Below, in pieces: positions 18,768 through 26,686 of a stretch of 64,000 bases of DNA. Source of the DNA: Caballeronia sp. M1242 (GTDB taxonomy: Bacteria; Pseudomonadota; Gammaproteobacteria; Burkholderiales; Burkholderiaceae); the NCBI RefSeq assembly GCF_017220215.1, contig NZ_CP071130.1:496001-560000 (forward strand), written 5' to 3'. A model generated the notes under the pieces. That model was not told the DNA's origin. It did not search any database and saw nothing but the letters and a program-made list of their open reading frames with translations. The position numbers and the translations under genes are program-made. Position 1 is the first letter of the stretch, and every line of letters starts with the position of its first letter.

Positions 18768-19184
18768 TTAGGGCTTGCGTCCGAATGCTTCGCGCAAGTG
18801 CCGCTTCGCTTGCTCGAGCGTATTGCGCCGCGTCTTCGGCAAGTTGCGGCCGGCTCGATTGATATAGAAATTGAGCATCGACATGGCCGACTGGAACGGC
18901 GTGCCCTTGCGCCGTTTGCTCTCGGTGGACGAGCGTTTGAGCGACTGCGCAATTTCTTCGGCGTTGCCGTTCTTGAAGATATCGCGCTGAATATCCATCG
19001 CGTCGCTCGTTTCCATCACATGATGCGACCAGCGGTGCGTCGAATTGGCGGACTTTGCTTTCTTGCTTCCGGATTTCTTGTGATCGCTCGCGAGCGTATG
19101 GCGCTGCCGCGTGGTGCTGCGCTTGCCCGAACCCGTCTTGCCCGCGCTAGCGCCGGTCTTCTTGGTCTTGCTTGCCGTCGGCAT
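18768..19184 (-). CDS. DUF3175-domain protein
   Basis: A 138-aa very basic protein. The first ~45 residues are Lys/Ser/Thr/Ala-rich and disordered, like histone tails or SASP-like DNA-binding extensions. The conserved region follows: WSHHVMETSDAMDIQRDIFKNGNAEEIAQSLKRSS, then FQSAMSMLNFYINRAGRNLP, which I recognise as DUF3175. Function unknown. The charge suggests nucleic-acid binding. The uracil-DNA glycosylase gene lies 13 bases upstream on the same strand, so the two probably share a transcript, which fits a DNA-related role. Confidence 0.75.
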   Translation of the reverse strand: MPTASKTKKTGASAGKTGSGKRSTTRQRHTLASDHKKSGSKKAKSANSTHRWSHHVMETSDAMDIQRDIFKNGNAEEIAQSLKRSSTESKRRKGTPFQSAMSMLNFYINRAGRNLPKTRRNTLEQAKRHLREAFGRKP

Positions 19185-19197
19185 GACGGTTCCTCCA

Positions 19198-19815
19198 TTA
19201 ACGTTTATGTTTCATCAGCCGATGCGCTTCCCGCAGCGCATCCACGATAGCCTGATAAGCGGCATGGCGCGTCTCCGGGTCGGGCGCGCGCAATACATAC
19301 GACGGGTGATACGTGGCGACGATCACGCGCCCCTCGTGCTCGATAGGGTGGCCCATCGACGCTTGCAGCTTGGCCTTCGAATCGCGCAGCACTGACTTCA
19401 GCGCGGTCGCGCCCAGCGCGACGATCACCTTCGGGTCGATGTCGGTCGTTTCGCGGTCCATCCAGTAGTGGCACGCGTCGATTTCGCGCTGAGCCGGTGT
19501 CTTGTGCATGCGGCGCTTGCCGCGCGGTTCCCATTTGAAGTGCTTGACGGCATTGGTCACATAGACTTCCTTGCGCGCGACGCCGGCTTCTTCGAGCGCG
19601 CGGTCCAGCATCGCGCCAGCCGGACCGACGAAGGGCTTGCCTTGCAAATCTTCCTGATCGCCCGGTTGTTCGCCGACGATCATCAGCGGCGCGTGGCGCG
19701 GACCGGCGCCCGGAACCGCTTGCGTTGCGTCCTTGTACAGCGCGCAACGATGACACGCGTCGAGTGTGTCCGGTGTTTGATCGGGCTCTACGCCGGGCTG
19801 CGGGGTCGTGACCAT
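19198..19815 (-). CDS. udgX: UdgX-type uracil-DNA glycosylase (covalent uracil-DNA binder)
   Basis: A 205-aa protein of the uracil-DNA glycosylase superfamily. An N-terminal CxxC (CHRC, residues 21-24) starts the Fe-S cluster ligand set of family 4 enzymes. Motif I is GEQPGDQEDLQGKPFVGPAG (residues 48-67). Motif II is HPSYVLR near the C-terminus. The diagnostic loop KRRMH (residues 100-104) matches the KRRIH loop of mycobacterial UdgX, whose His forms a covalent bond with the sugar after uracil removal. The enzyme would therefore tightly trap uracil-containing DNA. Probably co-transcribed with DUF3175. Confidence 0.85.
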   Translation of the reverse strand: MVTTPQPGVEPDQTPDTLDACHRCALYKDATQAVPGAGPRHAPLMIVGEQPGDQEDLQGKPFVGPAGAMLDRALEEAGVARKEVYVTNAVKHFKWEPRGKRRMHKTPAQREIDACHYWMDRETTDIDPKVIVALGATALKSVLRDSKAKLQASMGHPIEHEGRVIVATYHPSYVLRAPDPETRHAAYQAIVDALREAHRLMKHKR

Positions 19816-19980
19816 GAGGACCTTACGCGAAGGGGCGGGGTGACAAGGCCGTAGACGGAATCATGGGCATGTGTTCTCCGAGACTTTTGGAAGCGGGTAG
19901 CAATTGCCGAACCTTCGTCTGCAAAGCTGTGGGAATGCCCGTTGCTGATTCCCTGAGTACCTGAGCAAAGGAGGGCAGCG

Positions 19981-20301
19981 ATGAGCAACAACGATCGTAT
20001 CGAAGGACCAGGCAGCACCGACAAGCCGCTCGGCGATGCAGGCAGCGGAGCCACCGGCGGTGGTTCGTTCGGCAATCTTCCGGGACCGGGCGCGGCGACG
20101 GGCGGCGATCCGCATCAGGGCGTGCGTCAGCCGAATGCGGGCGAAGTGGAACCGGAGAATCGCCGTCTGGATCAGCAGCCGCATCAGACAGCGGAAGTGC
20201 CGCTCGGCTCGGGCAATCGTCCGGAGCCGGCGGGACGAGGCGGTCAGGTCAGCGACGTCGCGGCATCGCCGGGACAGGACGTGCCGCCGCGCGGAAACTG
20301 A
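19981..20301 (+). CDS. Disordered Gly/Pro-rich hypothetical protein
   Basis: A 106-aa protein dominated by Gly, Pro, Ser, Asp and Gln, predicted to be intrinsically disordered, with no hydrophobic core and no signal peptide. Support for expression: AAGGAGGG ribosome-binding site at ideal distance from the ATG at 19981, and a perfect 13-bp terminator stem after the stop. The composition resembles stress-induced hydrophilins, but this is only a similarity in character. It stands alone on the plus strand among minus-strand genes. Confidence 0.65.
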   Translation: MSNNDRIEGPGSTDKPLGDAGSGATGGGSFGNLPGPGAATGGDPHQGVRQPNAGEVEPENRRLDQQPHQTAEVPLGSGNRPEPAGRGGQVSDVAASPGQDVPPRGN

Positions 20302-20337
20302 TTCACGACGTATAAGCGCAAAAACACAAGCGCAAAT

Positions 20338-20370
20338 GCAAAGCGGCCGCTTATCGCGGCCGCTTTGCTT
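20338..20370 (+). terminator. Strong intrinsic hairpin, shared by convergent genes
   Basis: Perfect 13-bp stem GCAAAGCGGCCGC / GCGGCCGCTTTGC with TTATC loop. It contains T and A runs on both sides, so it can end both the plus-strand gene at 20301 and the minus-strand pqqA that stops at 20388. Confidence 0.8.
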
Positions 20371-20387
20371 TCATGCGGATGTGCCGA

Positions 20388-20462
20388 TCAACGCGTGGCA
20401 ATGTACATCGTGATTTCAAAGCCAAAGCGCATATCGGTGAAGCTAGGGGTTTCCCACTTCAT
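20388..20462 (-). CDS. pqqA: PqqA, pyrroloquinoline quinone precursor peptide (orphan copy)
   Basis: A 24-aa peptide beginning MKWETPSFTDMRFG, with the diagnostic F-x-x-E-x-x-x-Y block FEITMYI. Glu16 and Tyr20 are spaced exactly as in known PqqA, where PqqE cross-links these residues as the first step to PQQ. A perfect AGGAGG ribosome-binding site lies 6 bases before the ATG. No pqqB, C, D or E lies within the window, so the maturation enzymes must be elsewhere. The 1.9-kb distance to a PQQ-type sugar dehydrogenase on the same strand suggests a functional tie. The gene is too short for usual gene finding. Confidence 0.9.
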   Translation of the reverse strand: MKWETPSFTDMRFGFEITMYIATR

Positions 20463-20629
20463 AGAGCCTCCTTGTGCATTGAGCGGCCGACGGATGCCGA
20501 GCCGTTGCGCGGTTGTTTTCCTGAGCGCGTGCAGCGCGGCGCTCAAATCGACGCTCTTTCATCCTAGCGCGACTTCGCCGCCTGCATCATTGGAAATTGC
20601 CTCGGCATTCATTTAATTTATTTATGGCG

Positions 20630-20830
20630 TCAAAGCGGCCGGGGTCGGCTTCCAGAATCGTCAGGGTTCGTACTGACTTTGTCAGGGTCGGTCGCTTCGT
20701 CGCGCTCCATCATTTCGCCCGGACGCGGGATAACCCTATCTACATCCTCCGGCCGGATATTGTTCAGCTCGTTGCCGCCGGGCGCGTGCGATTTGTCGTG
20801 TGTATCGGGTGCTTTTGGGGTTTCAGCCAT
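20630..20830 (-). CDS. Small acidic hydrophilic hypothetical protein
   Basis: A 66-aa Pro/Asp/Glu-rich protein (MAETPKAPDTHDKSH at the start, ending SGSRPRPL) without hydrophobic core or signal, probably disordered. No domain recognised. The frame is clean, and AGG lies 8-10 bases before the ATG at 20830. It is in line with a DUF2795 gene 21 bases upstream on the same strand, so the two are probably co-transcribed in a group of small proteins of the sort found clustered in Burkholderia. Confidence 0.55.
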   Translation of the reverse strand: MAETPKAPDTHDKSHAPGGNELNNIRPEDVDRVIPRPGEMMERDEATDPDKVSTNPDDSGSRPRPL

Positions 20831-20851
20831 TGGGTTGCCTCGTACGATGAT

Positions 20852-21085
20852 TCATTCGGCGCGCGCCGCTTCGCGCAGCACGGCGGAGTCACTGTCGTAA
20901 TTGCGATCGGCGATTTTCCTGAGCACGGCCAGCACTTCGCCGTCTGCGCCGTTGCTTTTCGCCAGCGCCATCAGCTTTTCCTTGTGCATCGGATATTCCG
21001 CGCCCTTGAGCGCGCGCGCGATGGCGTCCGGCCCCGGCTCGTCCAGATGCCGTTGGTCTTGCGACTGCGCGGGATGTTGTGACAT
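20852..21085 (-). CDS. DUF2795-domain protein
   Basis: A 77-aa protein. After a hydrophilic start (MSQHPAQSQDQRHL) comes the small helical DUF2795 pattern: ARALKGAEYPMHKEKLMALAK, then LAVLRKIADRNYDSDSAVLREAARA. The pattern YP..K..L...A......VL..L..L....Y.s...v..A is typical. Function unknown; often found with stress-response genes. AAGGAGG ribosome-binding site precedes the ATG at 21085, which I prefer over the longer upstream frame. Confidence 0.75.
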   Translation of the reverse strand: MSQHPAQSQDQRHLDEPGPDAIARALKGAEYPMHKEKLMALAKSNGADGEVLAVLRKIADRNYDSDSAVLREAARAE

Positions 21086-21209
21086 AGCGCCTCCTTTCCA
21101 GTTGATCTGCAACGTCGAAAGGGCAGCAACGCGCATACCCGTGCGGGCTTGTCCCGGGCGCGACTGATGCTACGCAACCCATAGCAAACGTCAGAAGGAG
21201 GACACGCGC

Positions 21210-21446
21210 ATGACTATTTCCGCGGAGCGACTCTCCGATACCGAGATTAAGGTCGAAGAGACCATCTATACGTTCGATGGCAAAGACAGGGCAGACGCGT
21301 TCCAGCAATGCCTGGGGAGCGACACGCTCGATCCCTGCACGCGCCACCACGCGCCTGTCTCCACGCGCGCCGCGACGACGACGGGCGGACCCGCCGAAGG
21401 CGAGCCGGGCAGCATCATTTCGCCGTCGCTCGGCGGCATGCCCTGA
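21210..21446 (+). CDS. Small hypothetical protein
   Basis: A 78-aa protein. The N-terminal half has alternating beta-type sequence (EIKVEETIYTFDGKDRADAFQQCLG); the rest is Thr/Gly/Pro-rich and likely disordered. AGAAGGAGGA ribosome-binding site at good spacing before the ATG at 21210. It is divergent from the DUF2795 gene and ends 13 bases from the convergent GGDEF/EAL gene. No family recognised. Confidence 0.6.
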   Translation: MTISAERLSDTEIKVEETIYTFDGKDRADAFQQCLGSDTLDPCTRHHAPVSTRAATTTGGPAEGEPGSIISPSLGGMP

Positions 21447-21459
21447 TCGCCGTTCGCGA

Positions 21460-24345
21460 TCAGAGCAGCGAGTGCGTCGTCGAACGCGGCGCGAGCGATT
21501 CGCGCGTCAGGGCTTCGAGCGGCAATGGCTTGTCGAAGAAATAGCCTTGCGCCTGCGCGGCGCCCATGTCGCGCAGGACCGCGAGGGTCGCCGCATCTTC
21601 GACGCCCTCAGCCACGAGCGTCAGGTCGAGCGATTCGGCCATGCGCACGATCGCCCGCACGATAGCGCGGCTGCGCGGACTGCGCGTCAGTTCGAGAATG
21701 AAGGACTTGTCGATCTTCAGGCCGCTGAACTGATACTGATGCACGTAACTGAGCGACGAAAAGCCCGAGCCGAAATCGTCGAGTACGACGGACATGCCGT
21801 TGTCCGCCAGCCGCTGCATGGTGCGCCGCGCGAGATCCGGTTCGGCGACGAGCGCGCCTTCGGTCAGTTCGAGGCACACGCGCGACGGCGACACGCGATA
21901 GCGCCGCAATAGCGCGAGCACGTCGTCGGCGAACTCGGGACGCGTCATGCTATAGCTCGAACAGTTCACGTGAACCGGCGGCCAGTGCACGAAACGCTCG
22001 TTCGAAAGAATGGCCGCGACACGTTCGAGCATGTAGAGATCGAGTCGGCCGATGAGTCGCAGCCCTTCCACCGCAGGCAGAAATTCCCCCGGCCCCACGA
22101 TGCGTCCATCCGCCTGCCGCCAGCGAATCAGCGCTTCGAGCGCGACCACTTCACCGCTTTTCACATCGACGATCGGCTGGAAGTAGGGCAGCAATTCATC
22201 GTCGCGTTTCATTGCATTGCGCAACGCGCCTTCGCGCTCGACCTGATCGGACACTTGCCGGCGCAATTCCTGATTGAACACGACGAAGCTGTCGCGTCCC
22301 GCGTTTTTCACGCGATACATCGCGGTATCGGCGTCGCGCAAGAGATCGGCGGGCTCGGTATGAAACTGACTGTCCGCGCTGACGATGCCGATACTGCACG
22401 ACGAAAACACCACATGCTCTTCGATATGAAACGGTAGATCGAAGGCCGCCAGAATGCGTTTCGCGATGGAGACGGCATCCTGAATGACCGCGTTCGGCGA
22501 AAGAATGGCGAACTCGTCGCCGCCGAGACGCGCGAGCAGATCCGACGCGCGCACGCAGGCGCCGAGGCGCGCGGCGGCCTGGACGAGCAGCATGTCGCCG
22601 AAATGGTGACCGAGACTGTCGTTCACGACCTTGAAGCGGTCGAGGTCGATGAACATCACCGAAAGATCGTGGCCGCGCGCCTGATAGTCGTTCCACGCGC
22701 CCTTAAGCCGCTGCATCAGATGGCTTCGGTTGGGCAAGCCCGTGAGCGAGTCATGCGAATTCTCATAGACGAGGCGCGCATTCACTTCGTCGAGTTCGCG
22801 CGTGCGTGCCTGCACGCGCGCTTCGAGTTCGAGATTCGCGGCGTGCAACGCTTCGGCGTCGCGACGGCGCGACAGGGCCGTGTCGATATGGCGCGATACG
22901 AAGGTCAGCAGTTCCTGATCGCGCAGCGAGTAACGCACGAGCGGCGAATAGCTTTGCACGGCCAGCACGCCGCGCACGACATCGCCGTCGAAAAGCGGAA
23001 TGCCGAGCCACGAGCGCAGCCGCACCGAATCGCTGTCCGCCTCGAACGCGCCTTCGCTGATGAGCCGCACCGCTTCCTGATGATCGATCAGCCGCGGGCG
23101 ACGCTCGCGGATCACGTATTCCGTCAAGCCGCGCCGGCCGCGTCGCGGATCGGGGCGTTCGTGCACGATCTCGTCCACGTAATACGGGAACGACACCTCG
23201 TCGGTTTCCTTCTCGTACAGCGCGATATAGAAGTTGCGCGCATAGAGCAGTTCGCCGACGATGCCGTGCAGACTGCGAAAGAACTCCATCGTGTCGCCCG
23301 GCCGGCTCGACAGTTCGGCGATCTGATAGAGCGCCGCCTGCAGATGCTCGGAGCGCTCGCGCTCCGCAATGCCGTGGCGCAGCGCGGCGTTCAGCTGCGA
23401 CAGTTCGGAGGTGCGGCGCGCGACTTTTTCTTCGAGATCCGCGCGATGCAGGATGCGGTCGAGCGCCATCGCGACATGCCGTGCCACCACGAGAAAGAGC
23501 GCGCGGTCCTCCGCCGTATAGATGCGCGACACGTCGTAGACCTGCATCGCGAGCATGCCGAACACTTCGTCGGACGCGTTCTTCAGCGGCGCGCCCATCC
23601 AGAACTCGGGGCGGTCGCCGAGGCAGTAGAAGCGGCCCTCGCGCTCGGCCGCCGTGATGTCCGCCGTGGTCACGAAGAGCGGCTTGCCGCTCGTCAGCAC
23701 GCGGCCTGTCATCGAGAGATGATCGGGGTCGAGAATATCGAAGTTGTCCGCTTCGACGACGTCCTTGTCGATCACATCGACGTAATACGGGTACGTGATC
23801 TTGCCGGTCTTGCGGTCGTACAGCGCGAGATAGAAGTTTTCCGCGTCGATCAGCGTGCCGAGGCGCTCGTGCACGCAGCGCAGAAACCCGGCGCGGTCAG
23901 GCACCGAACTCGCCAGATAAGCGATCTCGTACAGCACGCGCTGCGTGAGCTGCGCGCGCGCGAGCGCGTCGGACTGCACGCGCTCGCCCAGACGCCGCGC
24001 GAGCTCGGCGAGATGGGCGTCGTCGCGTTGCGCGAGCGGCGCGAGCAGCCAGCCGAGCACGCCTTCGCCGCGGCCGGTCGGCCAGCGGTGCCAGCCGTGC
24101 GCGGCGCACAGGCCCTCCAGGCGCTCCTCGGGGATGCTGCGCGGCCACACGAGCGGGGCATCGCCACGCCGCGCGAGATGCAACTGCTCACCCGCGCGAT
24201 ACCACGCCCACGCCTGCCCGCAGCCCGTCGCGGCGGCGTCACGCAGCAACGCCTCGATCGGGTCGGCATCGGACACGTCGGTTCCGGGGGCGCCGGGCGC
24301 GCTGGGCGTGGAAAGGGGCGCGTTGTACACGGAAAACACACTCAT
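21460..24345 (-). CDS. Dual GAF-GGDEF-EAL cyclic-di-GMP signalling protein
   Basis: A 961-aa cytoplasmic protein. Two GAF-type sensor repeats (about 125-320 and 340-520) share the repeated pattern NFYLALYDRKTGKITYPYYVD / NFYIALYEKETDEVSFPYYVDE; helical coiled linkers follow each. GGDEF domain: active-site GGDEF intact, preceded by an RASD inhibitory site five residues upstream. EAL domain: ALEALIRW, VNCSS, LELTEGA, DDFGSGFSSLSY, LKIDKSFI, AEGVED and AQGYFFDKPL, so the metal and catalytic residues appear complete. Both synthesis and breakdown of c-di-GMP are possible; which dominates cannot be told. The first ~120 residues have no recognised domain. Start at 24345 (MSVFSVYN). Confidence 0.9.
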   Translation of the reverse strand: MSVFSVYNAPLSTPSAPGAPGTDVSDADPIEALLRDAAATGCGQAWAWYRAGEQLHLARRGDAPLVWPRSIPEERLEGLCAAHGWHRWPTGRGEGVLGWLLAPLAQRDDAHLAELARRLGERVQSDALARAQLTQRVLYEIAYLASSVPDRAGFLRCVHERLGTLIDAENFYLALYDRKTGKITYPYYVDVIDKDVVEADNFDILDPDHLSMTGRVLTSGKPLFVTTADITAAEREGRFYCLGDRPEFWMGAPLKNASDEVFGMLAMQVYDVSRIYTAEDRALFLVVARHVAMALDRILHRADLEEKVARRTSELSQLNAALRHGIAERERSEHLQAALYQIAELSSRPGDTMEFFRSLHGIVGELLYARNFYIALYEKETDEVSFPYYVDEIVHERPDPRRGRRGLTEYVIRERRPRLIDHQEAVRLISEGAFEADSDSVRLRSWLGIPLFDGDVVRGVLAVQSYSPLVRYSLRDQELLTFVSRHIDTALSRRRDAEALHAANLELEARVQARTRELDEVNARLVYENSHDSLTGLPNRSHLMQRLKGAWNDYQARGHDLSVMFIDLDRFKVVNDSLGHHFGDMLLVQAAARLGACVRASDLLARLGGDEFAILSPNAVIQDAVSIAKRILAAFDLPFHIEEHVVFSSCSIGIVSADSQFHTEPADLLRDADTAMYRVKNAGRDSFVVFNQELRRQVSDQVEREGALRNAMKRDDELLPYFQPIVDVKSGEVVALEALIRWRQADGRIVGPGEFLPAVEGLRLIGRLDLYMLERVAAILSNERFVHWPPVHVNCSSYSMTRPEFADDVLALLRRYRVSPSRVCLELTEGALVAEPDLARRTMQRLADNGMSVVLDDFGSGFSSLSYVHQYQFSGLKIDKSFILELTRSPRSRAIVRAIVRMAESLDLTLVAEGVEDAATLAVLRDMGAAQAQGYFFDKPLPLEALTRESLAPRSTTHSLL

Positions 24346-24481
24346 CGGCGCTCCAGGCCATTCGGATTTCGTTGACTGCCGAGACGGCGGTCCGCTCTTT
24401 TTCGAGCATTCGCTCTTACCGGGCTAACGGCAGCCAGCATACAGGCTTGAGCTTCACCGAGAAAAATCGTGCGAGAGCGTG

Positions 24482-25480
24482 TCAGCCAGCGGACGCGCCG
24501 CTGCCCGCAAAACGTTCGCGGTAGGCCTGCGGCGACACGCCGAGCGAGCGCAGAAAGCCCCGCCGCATGGTTTCCTCCGTGCCGAAGCCGCAGCGCGCCG
24601 CCACGCGCTTGACGGGCAGCGCGGTATCCCCCAGAAGACGCCGCGCGGCTTCCAGCCGCATGCGTTCGATGGAGCGCGCGGGCGTCACGCCGGTTTGCGC
24701 GCGGTAATGGCGCACGAAGCTGCGCTCGCTCATACCGACTCGCGCGGCGAGTGTCGCGACGGAGAGATCCGCTGCCAGATTCTCGGCGATCCACGCGTGC
24801 AGCTCGCCGAAGCGGTCACCCGCTTTCTGCAGCGACAGCGCGGCGCTGAACTGCGCCTGCCCGCCCGGACGCTTCAGGAACACGACGAGATGACGCGCGA
24901 CTTCGAGCGCAAGCGCGCGCCCGAGATCCTCTTCGACGAGCGCCAGCGCGAGATCGATGCCCGCCGTCACGCCGGCCGACGTCCAGACGGCGCCGTCGCG
25001 AATGAAGATGGGATCGGATTCCACGCGCACGGCCGGAAAGCGCGCGGCAAGCTCGTCGCAGCGGGTCCAGTGCGTGACGGCGCGGCGCTCGTTCAAGAGG
25101 CCCGCCGCCGCGAGCAGAAACGCGCCGGTACACACGGACGCGGTGCGCCGCGCATGCCTCGCGCGTTCGCGCAGCCAGTCGACGAGCGCCGTATCGCGCA
25201 CCGCGCCATGCACGCCCCAGCCGCCCGCGACGATCAGCGTGTCGCACGGCGCGTCGGCGGCCGGCAGCGGATGGCCGACGAGGCCGAGGCCCGCCGAAGC
25301 CGTCGCCGCCGCGCCGGGCATGACCACGCGCGCGCGGTACGGCCGCAGCATGCCCGCCGCCACGGCCAATTCGTTCGCCGACGCGAACACTTGCAGCGGC
25401 CCGGCGACATCGAGCAGTTGCACGTCGGGAAAGGCGAGAACGTCGACGTCGCGCGGCGTCGGATCGGAAGGGCGGCTCAT
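24482..25480 (-). CDS. GlxA/FtrA-type transcriptional regulator (DJ-1-like domain plus AraC HTH)
   Basis: A 332-aa regulator from ATG 25480. The N-terminal DJ-1/PfpI-like domain (VDVLAFPDVQLLDVAGPLQVF, TLIVAGGWG, and ASVCTGAFLLAAAGLL at the nucleophile elbow) acts as a ligand sensor in this family. The C-terminal AraC-type double helix-turn-helix reads LAARVGMSERSFVRHYRAQTGVTPA and VAARCGFGTEETMRRGFLRSLGVSP. It is divergently transcribed from a DJ-1/PfpI enzyme gene 92 bases away, the usual arrangement when the regulator controls its neighbour. The longer frame to 25555 overlaps the shared promoter and is less likely. Confidence 0.87.
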   Translation of the reverse strand: MSRPSDPTPRDVDVLAFPDVQLLDVAGPLQVFASANELAVAAGMLRPYRARVVMPGAAATASAGLGLVGHPLPAADAPCDTLIVAGGWGVHGAVRDTALVDWLRERARHARRTASVCTGAFLLAAAGLLNERRAVTHWTRCDELAARFPAVRVESDPIFIRDGAVWTSAGVTAGIDLALALVEEDLGRALALEVARHLVVFLKRPGGQAQFSAALSLQKAGDRFGELHAWIAENLAADLSVATLAARVGMSERSFVRHYRAQTGVTPARSIERMRLEAARRLLGDTALPVKRVAARCGFGTEETMRRGFLRSLGVSPQAYRERFAGSGASAG

Positions 25481-25572
25481 GGTGGCGGAAAACGTGGGCT
25501 GGCTGTCGATTTCGCCATAGCGTAGCCGGGTAGCATGGGCTCGTCCACTTACCATCGACCAAGGAGAAAGCG

Positions 25573-26262
25573 ATGACCTTGCACATCGGCCTGTTGCTGT
25601 TTCCGGGCGTGCAGCAACTCGACATGACCGGCCCCTACGACGTCTTCGCGCACATGCCCGGCGCCGAGGTTCACCTGATCTGGAAGACGCGCGAGCCGGT
25701 GCGATCGACGGCGGGCATGGTGCTCACGCCGGACACGACATTCGCCGGCTGCCCCGCGCTCGACGTGTTGTGCGTGCCCGGCGGCGGAGGCGTCGGCGCC
25801 CTGATGGAGGACGACGAGACGCTCGCGTTCCTGCGCCGGCAAGCGTCGGGCGCGCGCTATGTGACGTCCGTGTGCACAGGCGCGCTCGTGCTCGGCGCGG
25901 CTGGATTGCTGCGCGGCAAGCGCGCGACGACGCATTGGGCGTATCACGCGCTGCTCGCCGAACTCGGCGCGATACCGGTGCGCGGGCGCGTGGTGCGCGA
26001 CGGCAACGTGCTGACGGGCGGCGGCATTACGGCGGGCATCGACTTCGCGTTGACGCTCGCGGCGGAACTCATCGGCGAGCAGGGCGCGCAGGCGATCCAG
26101 CTCGCGATGGAATACGCGCCCGCGCCACCCTTCGATGCGGGCGATCCTGACCGCGCGAGCCCTGATGTGGTCGAGATGGTGCGACAGCACGAGGCTGCGT
26201 CGCTGGCGGCGCGGCGTGACATCACGCAGCGCGTCGCGCAACGGCTTAATGCAAGCGCATGA
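25573..26262 (+). CDS. DJ-1/PfpI family protein, isonitrile hydratase-like
   Basis: A 229-aa single-domain DJ-1/PfpI protein. Features: LLLFPGVQQLDMTGPYDVFAH with the conserved acidic residue region, LCVPGGGGVGALMED, and the nucleophile elbow VTSVCTGALVLGAAGLL containing the reactive Cys. The pattern resembles Pseudomonas InhA, which hydrates isonitriles to N-substituted formamides, but substrate specificity is inferred only. AAGGAGAAAG ribosome-binding site upstream. Divergent from the GlxA-type regulator that shares the same fold. Confidence 0.82.
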   Translation: MTLHIGLLLFPGVQQLDMTGPYDVFAHMPGAEVHLIWKTREPVRSTAGMVLTPDTTFAGCPALDVLCVPGGGGVGALMEDDETLAFLRRQASGARYVTSVCTGALVLGAAGLLRGKRATTHWAYHALLAELGAIPVRGRVVRDGNVLTGGGITAGIDFALTLAAELIGEQGAQAIQLAMEYAPAPPFDAGDPDRASPDVVEMVRQHEAASLAARRDITQRVAQRLNASA

Positions 26263-26265
26263 GCA

Positions 26266-26685
26266 CTAGAAGCGCTTCTGCATGAAGTAGCGCGACCGTT
26301 CGCCGTGAAAGCCCGGCAACTCGCCGAACGTCTGATAGCCGCAGCGCGCGTAAAGATCGCGCGCCTGCGGATTGAGCGTATCCAGCCACGCGGCGGCGCA
26401 GCCGCGCTTTTTCGCTTCTGCTTCCGCCGCTTCGAGGGCCCGCGTGGCGAGGCCGCGGCCGCGCGCGTCCTCGCGTATCCAGAGCCGTTTGACGAAGAGC
26501 CAGTTCCACGCGGTGAAGCCCGCGAGTCCGCCGACGAACGCGTCGTCCACGTAGAGCGACACGGCGAGATCGCGATGACCGCTCGGCCCGAGTTGCGCCG
26601 CATTGAACGCGGCGAGCCCGCCCGCGACTTCGTCTTCGAACGATTCGTCGATCCAGTCGGCGACGGACACGCTTACGTCGCTCAT
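26266..26685 (-). CDS. GNAT-family N-acetyltransferase
   Basis: A 139-aa GNAT protein with the acetyl-CoA pyrophosphate-binding motif A (VKRLWIREDARGRGLATRAL, the R/Q-x-x-G-x-A signature) and the C-terminal Tyr region (ARDLYARCGYQTFGELPGF). The variant matches the group with GG-x-x-G-F-T-x-W-N-W-L-F-V. Substrate unknown. The start at 26685 lies one base after the stop of the upstream solute-binding-protein gene on the same strand, implying translational coupling. Confidence 0.85.
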   Translation of the reverse strand: MSDVSVSVADWIDESFEDEVAGGLAAFNAAQLGPSGHRDLAVSLYVDDAFVGGLAGFTAWNWLFVKRLWIREDARGRGLATRALEAAEAEAKKRGCAAAWLDTLNPQARDLYARCGYQTFGELPGFHGERSRYFMQKRF

Positions 26686-26686
26686 G

